Of a stretch of DNA of 64,000 nt, positions 33,263 through 44,430 are shown one piece after another (positions within the stretch are counted from its first letter, which is position 1; each line of letters begins with the position of its first letter). Made by a program: the position numbers and the translations under genes. The notes below the pieces were generated by a model. That model did no database searches and was not told the DNA's origin. It worked only from the letters and a program-made list of their open reading frames with translations. Origin of the DNA: Corythucha ciliata (Eukaryota; Arthropoda; Insecta; Hemiptera; Tingidae); the NCBI GenBank assembly GCA_038030265.1, contig CM075943.1:124001-188000 (forward strand), given 5' to 3'.

Positions 33263-36018
33263 AAGGAGGGAGGGCTTTACAGTATAGCCAACATTTGGGC
33301 TTATTAATTAATTATTGAACTTTATGTAGTGACGTCACAATTATACAACACCTTATAGGAGTGAGCTGGCCAACGTCTACCCGCCCTTAAAATTGGGTTC
33401 GCCACCCCTTATCATTGCGGACTCTTCGAATCCTCAAAGTATACATCAAAAGGAATTTTTTAAGCCACATTCAAATTTGGGCCAAATTTCGCCGCTATTC
33501 TGGCTTTATTTCCTATACTAAACCATGACTTGGAGTAAATATTGTTCCCTTAATTCACAATCTAGTCACAACTTCACAAGTGGTTCCTTATAATTTGAAC
33601 TACCTATATATTTTTCCGGATTACTCAAGCGGATTGTGCAATAAGACCGGAAACAACCGATAAGTCTAAGAATCAGTGTGCTTTGCCGGGTAGCACAACT
33701 TTTCACGACATCTTTCCCTCACTTTCAGCTGTCGGAACAAATTTTTAAAAACTTTTAGACGTATACAGACATGTAAGCTTCAATTTTTTATTGCCTCGAC
33801 CAAAAGTGCGCCATGAATCATACATTATTTTCTCATTCAAATTATTGTTACACTTTAAAGTGACAGCTCGTTGGTCGCCAAATCGTCCCAAAAGAAAATA
33901 CCTCATTCGAACAGTGGAGATCCATGGACGCTTTATTGAAAGAGTTTCTTCTGTAATCAAGCGTGTCCGCGTGCAAGCATTTTGCGGGTCCGTTCAATAG
34001 CTTAACCTACAACGGTTTGATCAGAGGATAAATCAATTATGTTCCTTCAAAACGACATTTTGAAAAAATACGAGTGTTTTCCAAGTGGACGAATATACCA
34101 GCCCTGGGCTTTGTGATATAATGAGATGAAACTGTCCCCATGACAACGAATCACCCCTCCATTATTTTTTTTCCTCTGTCGGAGTTCTTTAATTTTTTCT
34201 CTTCTTACAGTATGAAAGAGATTGTGTGATTCAAGAGCATTAAACTTCATCTTAATTTACTGGAAACTTGGCCATCTACAAAAAAAAAAAAAGAAGAAGA
34301 AAAGGGAAAAAACAAAGCCAAGGGAGATTTAAGATAGTTAATGGTATTAGCTTCGCCTTTTCTCCCCTCTCTATTGGTCCTTCACCACAATTTACGCTCT
34401 ATTAAAATGGGCTTATATTACCAAGGAAAAAAACGGGAAGTTTAAAACTTCATTATGTCAATCTATTTTTTTCCTCTCTCTTCCTTCTCCTCGCCATGAA
34501 ATCCTCAGAAATCATTTTTATTAGCTCGGTAGTATTGGAAATGCCTTACCTCGGAGAGTGGATAGGAAAATGCTTTGAAAAAAGCTTAAATAACAAAAGC
34601 GAAGGCGAAAACACTAAAAATGTTTTTCCTTTTTTTTCAAGCTTCTCAAAATAAAAATAAAATGAACGAGAGAGAGAAAAAAAAAGGGCAGAAAATGAAA
34701 AGGAAGCTTCGTAGGAAAAAAATAATGATGTTCATGCCTCGAAGAAGTACATCTGACGAAGAAAGGGAATAAAAAATAAGAAGGATCTCCAGACGGGAAG
34801 GTAGAAAAAGAAAGAAAAAGAATAAAAAAAAAAAGTGATAAATTTCCAGGATGTGCCAGGGGGTGGACCACGGAATCCTCTCATGAATCACAAGCCTGAC
34901 AGCCCAGTCGTATCAATTAGCACTGACCTCCTCATTGCCTGCCTTAAACTCATAGAATGAATCTTCTGTGCTAACCGTAATTCGCCGTTGGCTCAAAATA
35001 AATTTAAATATCATTCTAACGTTCGTTTCTTCTTCCTTGCTTCCCATTTCTTCGTTTGCTCTCTTCAATGTTAATTGTGTTTTTTCTCCAGTTACTTCGT
35101 GTTTTTTTTTTTAACTTTCCAAAATGCGAACGTCGAGTCAAATTGAAATGTCACCGGCTGGGGTTTTAAGCGTTTTATGAATTCAACAAGGGTGGAAAAG
35201 AGGTTTGAGGGAATGGACTGATGAAGAAGACGTCAAGTGAATCAATCACCGCGATGAAAGAAGGTCGAGCAATTTCCGTTCATTTCACAGCCTCTATAAA
35301 AACGTGTGATATATAAGTTTAAATCCAGGCGTTAAGGAAAAGGATACATTTCTCCCTTATTGAAAGATTTCCTAGTCATTTTTTATTTTCTTCCTTTATA
35401 TTTTTTAGTACTTCATTTTTTTTTTCTTATGAGTTAGTAAAATTGATTTTGAAAGGACGCCGTTGGAGCGCAACCGCCTTCCTTCAATGTCTCGCCTAAT
35501 TAGCAACCGCCCACAGTGTGAATTCACGAGTATTTGAGTTTTCTAATAATTAACATATTATTGGAATGAAAAGAAATAAACAGTGTTTTTCACTTCCTTC
35601 GCATTCTGCAAGTGATGACTTTGTACTATTATGATTTCCGACAAGTGCTATATTTCATCAAAGTGGTATGAAAGCTTATACTGTGTGTTCAAAATTCAAC
35701 CCAATTAGCGTCAACTGATCCTCTTTTCTGCGAGATGGTGGTGGTGGGAGGGGGAGCTGGAGTGTCGTTTACCTTAACACCATATAATTAGAAGGGCGTT
35801 CCATCGGAAAGCTTTCGATTGGATCAGTCAAGCAGGCGACAGTCCTCTGGGGCTTGAACGCTCTGCTTTTAGACATATACAAGTATTTAGTATACGTACC
35901 TATTATCCTCTATAATGTCGAAATACCATTCGACAAGGATAATAAAATTCCTGCAATAAACGAACGTCGACCCTTAAATATAAGGTCTCCTTAAACCGCG
36001 TAGGTAGCACGCCTCGAT
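33263..36018. other. Non-coding stretch
   Basis: No gene is recognised. Purine-rich/pyrimidine-rich stretches lie at 34280-34310 and 34610-34830. The last few hundred bases (about 35650-36010, with an AATAAA at 35957) could be the 5' LTR and leader of the Gypsy element whose gag starts at 36019, but no second LTR is present to confirm it. Confidence 0.4.
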
Positions 36019-36372
36019 ATGGTGAATCTGAAAAACGAAAAAACTCGACATATAATGGACCAGGATGCAAGAACCGGTCAAGAGCCACCGCCACCACAAG
36101 TCCAGCAACAAACGTTGTCAACTTCAAGGACCATGGTAAAGCCTGCTCATACACCCAACTTAAATTTAAGCACGGCGTCCGTCCCCCCCGATGGTCTTCG
36201 ACGGGAACCTGTCTGTCGCCTGGACGAGGTGGTTACAGTCGTTCGAGTTATTCCTCACGGCAAGCGGTATGTCTACGCAGTGCGAAAACCGGTTAGTTGC
36301 GCTTCTCTTACATTTTATTGGCCCACGAGGTGTCGAAATTTTCAACTCCTTCAATCTGACTTTGTCGAACGT
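36019..36372 (+). pseudogene. Gypsy 3 gag, 5' part (host of nested insertions)
   Basis: ATG at 36019 opens a Pro/Gln-rich gag N-terminus (QEPPPPQVQQQTLSTSRTMV). At the C-run 36184-36190 the frame slips into the frame of 36191, which reads VFDGNLSVAWTRWLQSFELF (~36191-36250) and LLHFIGPRGVEIF, the capsid signature also seen in the Gypsy 2 gag. The frame then runs straight into a Copia LTR at 36373. The coding sequence resumes at 43206 in the same frame once the Copia insert and one AACGT copy are discounted. Confidence 0.8.
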
Positions 36373-36511
36373 TGTTAAAAGCAGTGGATTTCTAGACAAT
36401 AGGAAAATAAACCTTTTTGCAAAGAAAAGAGAGAACCGAATGACTTTATTAATTTTTTTATAAACAATTAACATGTGCGAATGTGTTGCTTCAAAATTGT
36501 TTCCAACAACA
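36373..36511 (-). repeat. Copia 3' LTR (139 bp)
   Basis: Begins TGTTAAAAGCAGTGG and ends CCAACAACA on the + strand. It matches the copy at 43066-43205 almost base for base; the differences are in the T-run near 36460. The adjoining internal bases (36512-36520, GCGGGGGTG on the minus strand) form the polypurine tract expected just inside a 3' LTR. The LTR is short for the class but typical of Copia elements. Confidence 0.95.
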
Positions 36512-36527
36512 CACCCCCGCAATTTTG

Positions 36528-37040
36528 CTAGCTGGAGACTGACGATTCAGCGGCGGTGAATCTAGCGTCCAATCCAAGCATCAAACGAAATTTTTGAAAT
36601 TGTGGAAGAGGTAGAGCTTTGGTTAGCATGTCAGCAACCTGGTCCTCAGAAGGAACGTACTGCAATGAAATAGTTCCATCCAACACTCGTTCTCGAAGAA
36701 AATGAAAACGAACATCAATATGTTTTGTTCGGCGAGTTTCCAAGGTTGTTGCCATTTTCATACACGCCTGGTTGTCTTCTTTGATTGTAACTGGAGTGAT
36801 TTTTGAATTTTCTATTTCTTCCAACAACTTGATTAAAAAGATTCCTTCCGTAACTGCTGCAGCCAAGGCGACAAATTCTGCTTCCGCGCTTGAAAGTGTG
36901 ACAATAGGTTGTTTCTTTGTTCTCCAAACGACTGTGTTCCCAAATGATTGGAAAAGAAACCCAGAAATGCTCTTCCTGTCTCTTGTGTCGTTTGCGTAGT
37001 CTGCATCAGAAAATAGCCGATTTTGCTTTTTCGTACCGCA
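36528..37040 (-). pseudogene. Copia RNase H domain
   Basis: C-terminal end of the Copia polyprotein. The minus strand reads FSDADYANDTRDRKSISG (~37000-36950), IVTLSSAEAEFVALAAAV (~36900) and LIKLLEEI, then EDNQACMKMA (~36780), RTKHIDVRFHFLRE (~36730) and VADMLTKALP (~36630), all hallmarks of Copia RNase H. Translation ends at 36528. The junction with RT at ~37010-37045 needs a frame change: DVGLRYEKAKSA is in one frame and FSDADY in another. Confidence 0.9.
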
Positions 37041-37968
37041 ATCCAACATCTCTTGTTCCTTTCAAGTATCTGAGAACATGTTTTAATTGTTTCCAATTCT
37101 CTTCCGTGAAGCTGTCCTGAAAAGTACTAAAATAATGAACAGCGTATGACACGTCTGGTCGGGTTCCAAGCATTATGTACATAAGACCACCTATTAATTG
37201 TCGATATGGTAAGGCTTTTTGATTAGTTAATACTCTACCTTTCTCAGTTTCCACATAGCCTGGTTTAGGTTTTATTGGCAAACAGACGGATTTTGCTTCT
37301 TCCAAGTGGAATATATCGACTAACTTATCGATTGCTTGTGTTTGAGTCAAAACAAGTCCTGTAGATATTTCTCGTATTTCAATTCCAAGAAATTTCATTT
37401 GTTTTGAATTTGTTAAATTTTTAATTTCGTATTCTTCTTTGAGAATGTTGAATACATACGACAGGTCTTTTTCTTCAGGAGCTACAACCCAAAAATCGTC
37501 AACATACACGAGTACATAAATTTTACCTCTCAAGTATAAACATGGATCAGCAGTTGACCGAATGAATCTAAATTTCGTCAAGGTTGAATGTAACCTTTCG
37601 TTCCATCTTCGAGGTGCTTCTTTAAGTCCGTACAGCGCTTTTTCCAGTTTGCAGACCTTGTTGTTTTCAACACTCAAACCTTCAGGTGGTTTCATAAACA
37701 CTGGTACTGGAAGGGAACCGTATAGAAATGCACATTTGACATCGAAATGGTTAAAACGATAACCCTTGTGAACAGCTAAAGATAGAAGTGTACGAAATGT
37801 GATCATTCTAGCTACGGGTGAATACAATTCGTCAGTGACATTTTCTTGCTGGTATCCTCGTGCCACCAATCGAGCACGCTTTATTTTACCATCATTAACA
37901 TCTTTTTCTTTAAACACCCACCTTGAATCTATAAGTTTAACTCCTTTCGGTTTTTCCACAATTTTCTA
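37006..37968 (-). pseudogene. Copia reverse transcriptase domain
   Basis: Copia RT on the minus strand: LIDSRWVFKEK (~37925), ARLVARGYQQ (~37870), SPVARMITFRTLLSLA (~37820), FDVKCAFLYGSL (~37745), KLEKALYGLKEAPRRW (~37650) and the catalytic YVDDFWVV (~37505-37485). Upstream, ALEKNKT is followed by TAG (37966-37968) where the family usually has Trp, so one G-to-A change separates this from the integrase frame. The sequence is otherwise well kept. Confidence 0.92.
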
Positions 37969-39445
37969 CGTCTTATTTTTCTCAAGAGCTCCAAGTTCAT
38001 CATCAATTGCTTCCTTCCAGCCATTACCGATTTCAATGGCTTCTTGATATGTTCCTGGTTCATTCCCACTAATTTCACCTGAAAGCATTGCTTCCATTAA
38101 ACCAAAATAAGTCTCATAATCATTTAACCAATTAGGACGTCGAGATTCTCTTTGAGGACGATCGTTTTGTTCCTGCGATTCCTGCTCTTCTACCTCCCTT
38201 GGTCCGGTTGATGGGTCTTCTGTGATTGTTGATTGGCTGAGGATTTCTGGTGGCGGATTTCGTGTTACTTCGACATCATTTGATCTATCGTTATCGAATA
38301 ATAAAACATAATTATTTCTTTCGTTTTCTACGGTAGGGAACTCGCTTGTTTGGGTTTCATCAAAAACTACGTCACGAGCTACGATAAATTTTTTACTACT
38401 GAAATTCCAAAGTCTATAACCATTAGGAGCATACCCAAGCATTGCATGAACATCACAGCGCTTGTCCAGTTTCTTCAATTTTTCTTTCGAAGTAAGTACG
38501 AACGCAACGCAACCAAATATCTTGATTTTTTTTAAGTCAGGCTTATGACCGAACCAAATTTCAGCTGGGGTTACTGCCTTCGGAAGTGTCGTAGTAGGAC
38601 GCCTGTTTATTAGGTAGTTCGCTGTTCGAATGGCTTCACTCCAAAAGATTTTGTCTATTCCTGAATCAAAAATCAAGCTTCTAGTGGTTTCCATAAGGGT
38701 TCTATTAAATCTTTCTGCTACACCATTATTTTCAGGGGTTCTAGGGCAATTATAATGGATAGAAATTCCCCGTTCCGAACAAAACTGTTTGAATTTTTTT
38801 GACGTAAATTCTCCACCATTGTCACATCGGAGCATGTGAATTTTTGACTCTAGTTTGGAAGTTACTTGGGCTTCGAAACGTTTAAATAACTCGAAGGCAT
38901 CTGACTTTTTACTCATTGGGTACAACATGGCGAAATGGGAATAATGGTCAATGAAAGTTATGACATATGCCATTCCATCGTGAGACTGAGGGGAAATTGG
39001 TCCAATAATGTCAGTTGAAACGATTTCTAAAATTCTTTTAGCTTTCCTTTCTTCTGGCAATCTACCAAATCTACTTCGTGTTTGTTTACTTGCGATACAA
39101 ACTTTACACGGTTTCTTGCCCGGTGGATAAAACGAAGAATGTCCCATGCGGCGGTGCCACAAATCTTTTTCTTTCGAGTCAGCAGTAATAGCTTCGACAG
39201 ACGAAATCAAAAATTCAACAAAATATAAGCTTCCATGGCGTTTTCCTTCCACCACGACGACATTTCCTTTTTTTATTTTTACAGATCCATCCTGAAAAAG
39301 AACATTGAATCCGTTTTCTTCTATCATTCTTACTGACAACAGATTCCGCTACAACCCTTCGCATTCTATCACGTTTTTCAGAGTGATGCGACGACCAGTT
39401 TCAAGTTTTAGATGTAAATTTCCTTGTCTTTTCGTGACGAGAGAC
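37966..39445 (-). pseudogene. Copia integrase
   Basis: GAG-pre-integrase and integrase domains on the minus strand. The zinc finger is WHRRMGH...CKVCIASKQTR (~39160-39070). The catalytic triad is present: Asp in STDIIGPI (~39010), Asp in LRCDNGGEF (~38830) and Glu in NNGVAERFNRT (~38725). The C-terminal GCVAFV...LGYAPNGYRLW and a Pro/Glu-rich linker follow to the TAG at 37966. A second TAG lies at 39349-39351, upstream of LLSVRMIEENGF. At 39445 the frame meets the hAT-type insertion and continues into gag-protease at 41960. Confidence 0.92.
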
Positions 39446-41951
39446 CAGTGGCGTGCCCAGGAATTTTTCTTGGGGGGGGGGGGTTTCAAATTACATAAAG
39501 GGCACGGTCCTTTATAGTCAACTCTGCGCCAATAGTCAATTCATCTTTTAAGGGCGCGAATAGCCAGTTTGGCAATTTTTTCGGTGCAGCATGGCACAAA
39601 TCGTCATTTAAGCCATCTATACAAGGCGCGAATGATCGGTTCCGGTATTTCTAAGGCACGAATTGTCCGCAGTTTCACCGTTTTCAAGCCGCGGAAGATC
39701 AGTTTTTTTTGCTGGTGCCGATAGCCACTTTGAAGACGCGCAGTAGCCTCTGTAGGGCGCAAAAGATCTGATTAGCTAATCTTTGGACCGTGAATTTCTG
39801 GTACGAGTATGCCATTTTTAAGACTTAAATAGTCAGTTTTGCTATTTTTAGGGAACGAATCGTCAGTTTAGACATTTTCAGGGCATGAGGTTCAGTTTGG
39901 CCATTTTTTATGCTGGATAATGGTCGATTTTGCATTTTCAGGACATGAATCATCCGTTTCGGACCTTTCAAAGCACGAATCTCGCGGGCCGTTATATGTA
40001 GAGTTGGTATTACTAATTTTAGGACGTGAATAGCCAGTTTGGCCATTTTTACGGCGCAAAATGTCAGAATGGTCATTTCTAAGGCATGAAGAGTCAGTGC
40101 GATATTTTAAGTGCTCGAATCATCAGTTTTACTAGTCGAAATGGTCAGTTTTGCTGTTTTTAGAGCGAGACATTTCTATTTTTCAAAGCGCTAATGGTCA
40201 GTTTGGCCAATTTAAGGACAGGAATCGTCTGGGTTTAGGCATTTTCAAGGCGCGAATCGTCAGTTAAGCTATTTTTAGGGCGCATAGAGTCAGTTTTGCC
40301 GATTTCATGGCTTGCATAGTCAGTTTGGCCAATTTTAGGGCGTGTAGTCTTGAAGCATGACATTTATATAGGGCGTCAAACCAAGGCGATAATGGTCAGT
40401 TAGGGCATTTTTGGCGTGCGACTGGTTGATTTTGCCATTTTCAGGGCGCGAATCGTCAGTTATACTTTGCCCAAACATAACAGCATATAGGCGGGTTCAA
40501 TTAGTCACTTCTAGCCAATTACGCACGAATCGTTATTTTGACCATTCTTGGCGCGCTAATGGTCTATTTTGCAGCTTTCAGGACAGGAATATAATCTGTT
40601 AAGGCATTTCCAGGCCGCCTAGAGTCATATTGACCATTTTAGAGCGAGAATCGCCAATTTGGCTATTTTTGGGGCGTGTGAAGTCATTTTGGCGGTTTTA
40701 TAGAGTGGTAAATGCCAATTTTTAGGGCGCAAATATACATTTTAAATGCAAGAATCGTCAGTTTTGCCATTTGCAGGCGCGATTATAGTCAGTTTAGCAG
40801 TTGTTAGGTAGTGAATTACTGCCCTGTCAAGCCATTTTTAGTCAGTCTAGCGAAGCACACAATCTCCCAAGCCCAAGCCCCTCGCTTGAGCAAATCCTAG
40901 ATCCGTATCTGAGTACGAGTATGCCATTTTTAGGGAGTGAATAGCCAGTTTTATTTTTTTTATTATTATTTTTTTTTTTAGGGCACGAATGTTAAATTTA
41001 GACATTGTGAAGGCTCAGTTTGGCTATTTTTGACGCGGGAATTGTCGTTTTTGCCATTCTCAGGTCAGGAATAATCTGTTTAGGCCTTTTTAAGGCGCGA
41101 ATCGTCAGTTTATTGTTAAACTGACTCTATGTGCCCTTCTCTGGGGCACATGGAATGGTGTTGCCGATTTTGTGGCCCAGTCTGGCCATTTTTAGGGCGC
41201 GTAGAGTCAGTTTGGCCATTTATATAGGGCGTGAATAGTACGTCAAGTCAAGGCGCGAAAACCGTCAGTTTGGCCAATTTTGGCGCGCGGGTGGTTGTTT
41301 AGCCATTTTTAGAGCAGGAATCATCTGTTCAGGCATTATCAGTGCACAAATTGCCAGTTGATCCAGTTTTATGACTCTTAAAAAAAGTCAGCTTGGACAA
41401 TTTTAGAGCGGGAATCACCAGCTTGGATATTTTTAGCGCACTTATGTATAATCAGTTTAGCTTTTTTCAAGGCGGAATCAGTTTTAGCTATTTTCAGGGC
41501 GCGTGAAGTCAGTTTGGCTCAAATACTTAGTTTTACCATTTTGGGGCGCGAGTATAGTCAGTCTAGGATTCTGTATGGTGGGAATAGCTAATTTAGCTAA
41601 TTTTAGGCAGCAAATGGCTGCCAAGTCATCTTTAGTAGAATTTCTCAAGCCCCTCTCTCTTGAACAAATCCTGAATCCACGCCAAGACAGTGGAATAAAT
41701 ACCATATTATGCCGTGGATAGTTACTTAGGGTACTAAATTGCTAAAAAAAGAACTTTTAGGGTCATACAAATCACGTTTTTGTTGTTTCTTTTGTTTGTT
41801 TGTTTTTTTAATTTTTTACTTATTCATTTCATTTTATTTATTTATTTTGTATTTCTATTTCTTTTTTATTTCTATTTATTTTGGTGGGCTGAAGTACTCT
41901 GGGGGGGTGGGGGTTCTGACCCCCAAACCCCCCCCCATGGGCACGCCACTG
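39446..41951. mobile_element. hAT-type nonautonomous element whose body is the 30 bp family B array
   Basis: Ends CAGTGGCGTGCCCAGG (39446) and CCATGGGCACGCCACTG (to 41951) are inverted repeats with the CAGTG start typical of hAT elements. CGAGAGAC stands on both sides (39438-39445, 41952-41959), an 8 bp target duplication as hAT requires. Insert plus one duplicate is 2514 bases, a multiple of three, and the Copia frame matches across it. There is no transposase. The interior (39530-41700) is a family B 30 bp array with an apparent ~0.9 kb higher-order similarity (40270-40460 against 41150-41370). G-run and C-run pairs lie next to the ends. The T-rich stretch at 41775-41885 is simple sequence. 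Confidence 0.9.
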
Positions 41952-41959
41952 CGAGAGAC

Positions 41960-42975
41960 TGTCCTTTTTTTGCAACCTGAATGTTAAAAGATACATCAGA
42001 TGTCTCATTCAAGTGAACACCTAAACTACTATCAATTAAATGATGCGTCGATCCGGAATCAACTACAAAAACAACTATATTACTGTTAGCCCGATCATCT
42101 AACAGATTTGATTCGAAATTCAGAGTATCTCTGTTCTCCGGTTCAATGACGAATGAAAAGTCCTCATCGGTTGAACGATCTTCGGCGACGTTCGACGATC
42201 TTTTGACGTTCGATTTGCATTCCGACTTTCTGTGACCCTTTTTACCAGACCTATAACAAGGGAACGGGAACCAGTTGGAATTGTGAGGTTGGGCATTCAA
42301 TTTTCGAGGTGAATTAAATTTTGGCTTTTTTGATCCAGAAAATGCCACGACTTCCACTCCTCCGCCCTTACCAACGTCACGTTTCTGATGCGTTTCTTCT
42401 TGAAGTAGACGGTTTTTCACATAGTCCAACGAAATACTTTGTTGATCCCTTGAAAAACAAACGTCAATGGCCGAAGTGACCGATCTATATGACTCAGGCA
42501 TTGAGCACAACAACTGCGTGATTTCTTCAGCTTTTTCAATCTTTCCACCAGCAGTACGTAAATCTTCAACTAATCTGTCGAACTGAATTAAATAGTCAAG
42601 CAAAGATGACTCACCAGTGAACTGCAGGTTACGAAACTTCCGCTGAAGTTGAACTCGAGTACTTAACCCGTCTTTTTGATACGTACGCGACAGAGTATCA
42701 AGCATTTCTTTAGCACTCCGCTCGTCTCTCACCATTGAAATTAATTTGTCGTCAAGCCCTGTAACGACAATACTTCTGGCCCGAATATCCTTTCTCCTGA
42801 ACGCTGCGACTTGTTCTTCACTCCATTCAGTCGGTATACTTTCCAGTCCTGCAGTGGCGACATCGAGCACGTCTTTTTCTTCTAGCGACAAATTCATTCG
42901 AAACAACCAGTCCGAATAGTTCGTTGTTCCATCGAACGGTTTCACGACGACAAACTTCTGTTCGTGCATCTTCAA
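41960..42975 (-). pseudogene. Copia gag and protease
   Basis: ATG at 42975 (minus) opens gag: FDGTTNYSDWLFRMNLSLEE (~42935-42880), the UBN2/gag-polypeptide pattern LLDYLIQFDRLVEDL (~42600), LLCSMPESYRSV (~42510). The zinc knuckle reads CYRSGKKGHRKSEC (~42254-42213), with Ser for the second Cys. The protease active site DSGSTHHLI (~42060-42030) is intact. The frame is broken at 41960 by the hAT-type insertion; the codons beyond it (AVACPWGG...) belong to the insert. Gag and pol share one frame as in Copia. Confidence 0.92.
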
Positions 42976-43055
42976 TAATTCTCTTTTCTTTCAACTATTT
43001 GAAACGTTTAAACCTTGTTTCGTTTTCCCTCCTATGTCTAACCTCTCAACGAGCT

Positions 43056-43065
43056 GCCCATAACC
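43056..43065 (-). promoter_or_regulatory. Copia primer binding site (initiator Met tRNA half)
   Basis: Immediately inside the 5' LTR the minus strand reads GGTTATGGGC. This is complementary to the anticodon-loop region of initiator tRNA-Met, the internal primer known for Drosophila copia. Position and sequence both support Copia and the orientation of the element. Confidence 0.8.
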
Positions 43066-43205
43066 TGTTAAAAGCAGTGGATTTCTAGACAATAGGAAAA
43101 TAAACCTTTTTGCAAAGAAAAGAGAGAACCGAATGACTTTATTAATTTTTTTTTAAAACAATTAACATGTGCGAATGTGTTGCTTCAAAATTGTTTCCAA
43201 CAACA
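43066..43205 (-). repeat. Copia 5' LTR (140 bp)
   Basis: Near-identical to 36373-36511. On the minus strand it runs TGTTGTTGG...CTTTTAACA and precedes the primer binding site and gag. AACGT follows on the + strand side (43206-43210). Confidence 0.95.
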
Positions 43206-43823
43206 AACGTCACGTGTAAAATATTAGTCAACAAGTTTGAAAACCATTTCGTACCTCGGACAAATCTTACAATGGCACGTCATAAACTCCTTACTCGCCA
43301 GCAGAGGGACGAGGATGTCTCGATTCATTTTTGACTGACCTCCATCTTTTGAGCCATGAGTGTGAATTGGGCCCACTCAGAGAGACTCTCGTCATGGACT
43401 TATTTATTTGAAATACGAGTCGTCGCCACACTATAATAAAAGAAAAATTATTGCAAGAGCCAGACCTATCACTGGATAAGGCGGTCACCATTACAAAAGC
43501 CATGATCGCCTCTCAACATGGCATCGAAAGGCTTCAGGGTGACTCGACTGTCAACACAATCCGTCAATCTCGCCGACAGTCTCGATCTTCAAGCTGATTT
43601 TCACATCGCTTATCAACACCGTCGTCAAACTATCGTTATTCTTCAAAAGAGCGAGCACCGTTGTCTTCAAGAACGTCAACTCGCGGAAACTGCTGTCAAG
43701 TTCACCGTTTTAAATGCCCAGCTCAAGGTGTTCAATGCCACCACTGTCGGAAAATTTGTCATTATGCGAAGGTTTACAGATCGTCGTCAATAAAATCTAT
43801 CGCCGCCGAAACAGCCGTCATGT

Positions 43824-43825
<2 letters not shown>
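43206..43825 (+). pseudogene. Gypsy 3 gag, 3' part with nucleocapsid
   Basis: Continues the gag frame interrupted at 36372: KILVNKFENHF and RHKLLTRQQRDEDVSIHF (~43214-43330), then after a frame change LSLDKAVTITKAMIASQHG (~43465-43520), a Ser/Arg-rich stretch, and one nucleocapsid knuckle CHHCRKICHYAKVY (~43733-43774) whose last Cys reads Tyr. In-frame stops lie near 43406 and 43601. The ORF seen at 43518 in another frame is a shadow. At 43825 the sequence is cut by the poly(T) end of an antisense non-LTR element. Confidence 0.8.
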
Positions 43826-43870
<45 letters not shown>

Positions 43871-43884
43871 CCTACGCCGAGCGG

Positions 43885-44430
43885 TCACGGCTGTTGAGCC
43901 ATTAAGAGTCCTCTGGCAGCCCAATATAGCATAGATATTCTCGACCACTTGGTGTCGTCATTGGAAAAAGACTGTCGTACATCCGCAAGCTGCGGACAGT
44001 CAAAAGGGTGGGTCGAAGTCATTGGCTCTGTACTGCTGCAGAGGGAGCAGGCTGGGTCATCTAACATCCGGAGTCTGTGGAGGTGTGCATTGAGGTAATC
44101 GTGTCCTGTGATGGTTCTGAATGGCGCAACGGATTCATGGCGGGAGAGGTCGGCAGGGACACGATTACTTGGGTTGAGGAGAGCAGCCCTCTGCTTTCCC
44201 TCAGCCAAACGTTGGTGGGCTCTCCGGGCTTTGTCATTTACACCTGATTTAATAAGCGACTTTGCTGCAACAAAACTGACTGGCGCATCTGGCATGGCCA
44301 TCTGCGAACCCTCCTTGGCTAGTGCGTCAGCACACTCGTTTCCCCAGATGCCGACGTGAGAGGGGATCCACTGAAGAGCCACAATAGCTCCCCTCGTCAG
44401 CAGCTGCTCCAGCAGGCGCCTTCCCCTGAA
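43885..44430 (-). pseudogene. I-like element, RNase H end and C-terminal zinc region
   Basis: From about 44430 the minus strand reads LLEQLLTRGAIVALQWIPSH then VGIWGNECADALAKEG, the last RNase H block. It continues with PFRTITGHDYLNAHLHRLRM (~44120-44060) and CSLCSSTEPMTSTHPFDC (~44045-43995), the C-terminal finger. The stop is at 43885-43887, only 15 bases before the poly(A), so the 3' UTR is very short. The upstream half of RNase H is missing because of an internal deletion. Confidence 0.88.

Larger units (their letters stand above)
36368..43210 (-). mobile_element. Copia LTR retrotransposon, complete, with 5 bp target duplication
   Basis: LTRs lie at 36373-36511 and 43066-43205 and are flanked by AACGT at 36368-36372 and 43206-43210. 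LTR ends are TGTT...AACA. The order on the minus strand is gag-PR-IN-RT-RH, which defines Copia. The two LTRs differ by about one substitution and one indel, so the insertion is recent compared with its neighbours. Lesions: two TAG codons, one frame change, and a hAT-type insertion of 2.5 kb in the protease/integrase junction. Target is the gag of a Gypsy relic. Confidence 0.95.

Noticed and set aside
35650..36018. 5' LTR of Gypsy 3
   Set aside because: Only an AATAAA and its position ahead of gag support it; no matching second LTR in the window, so it is not listed as a feature.
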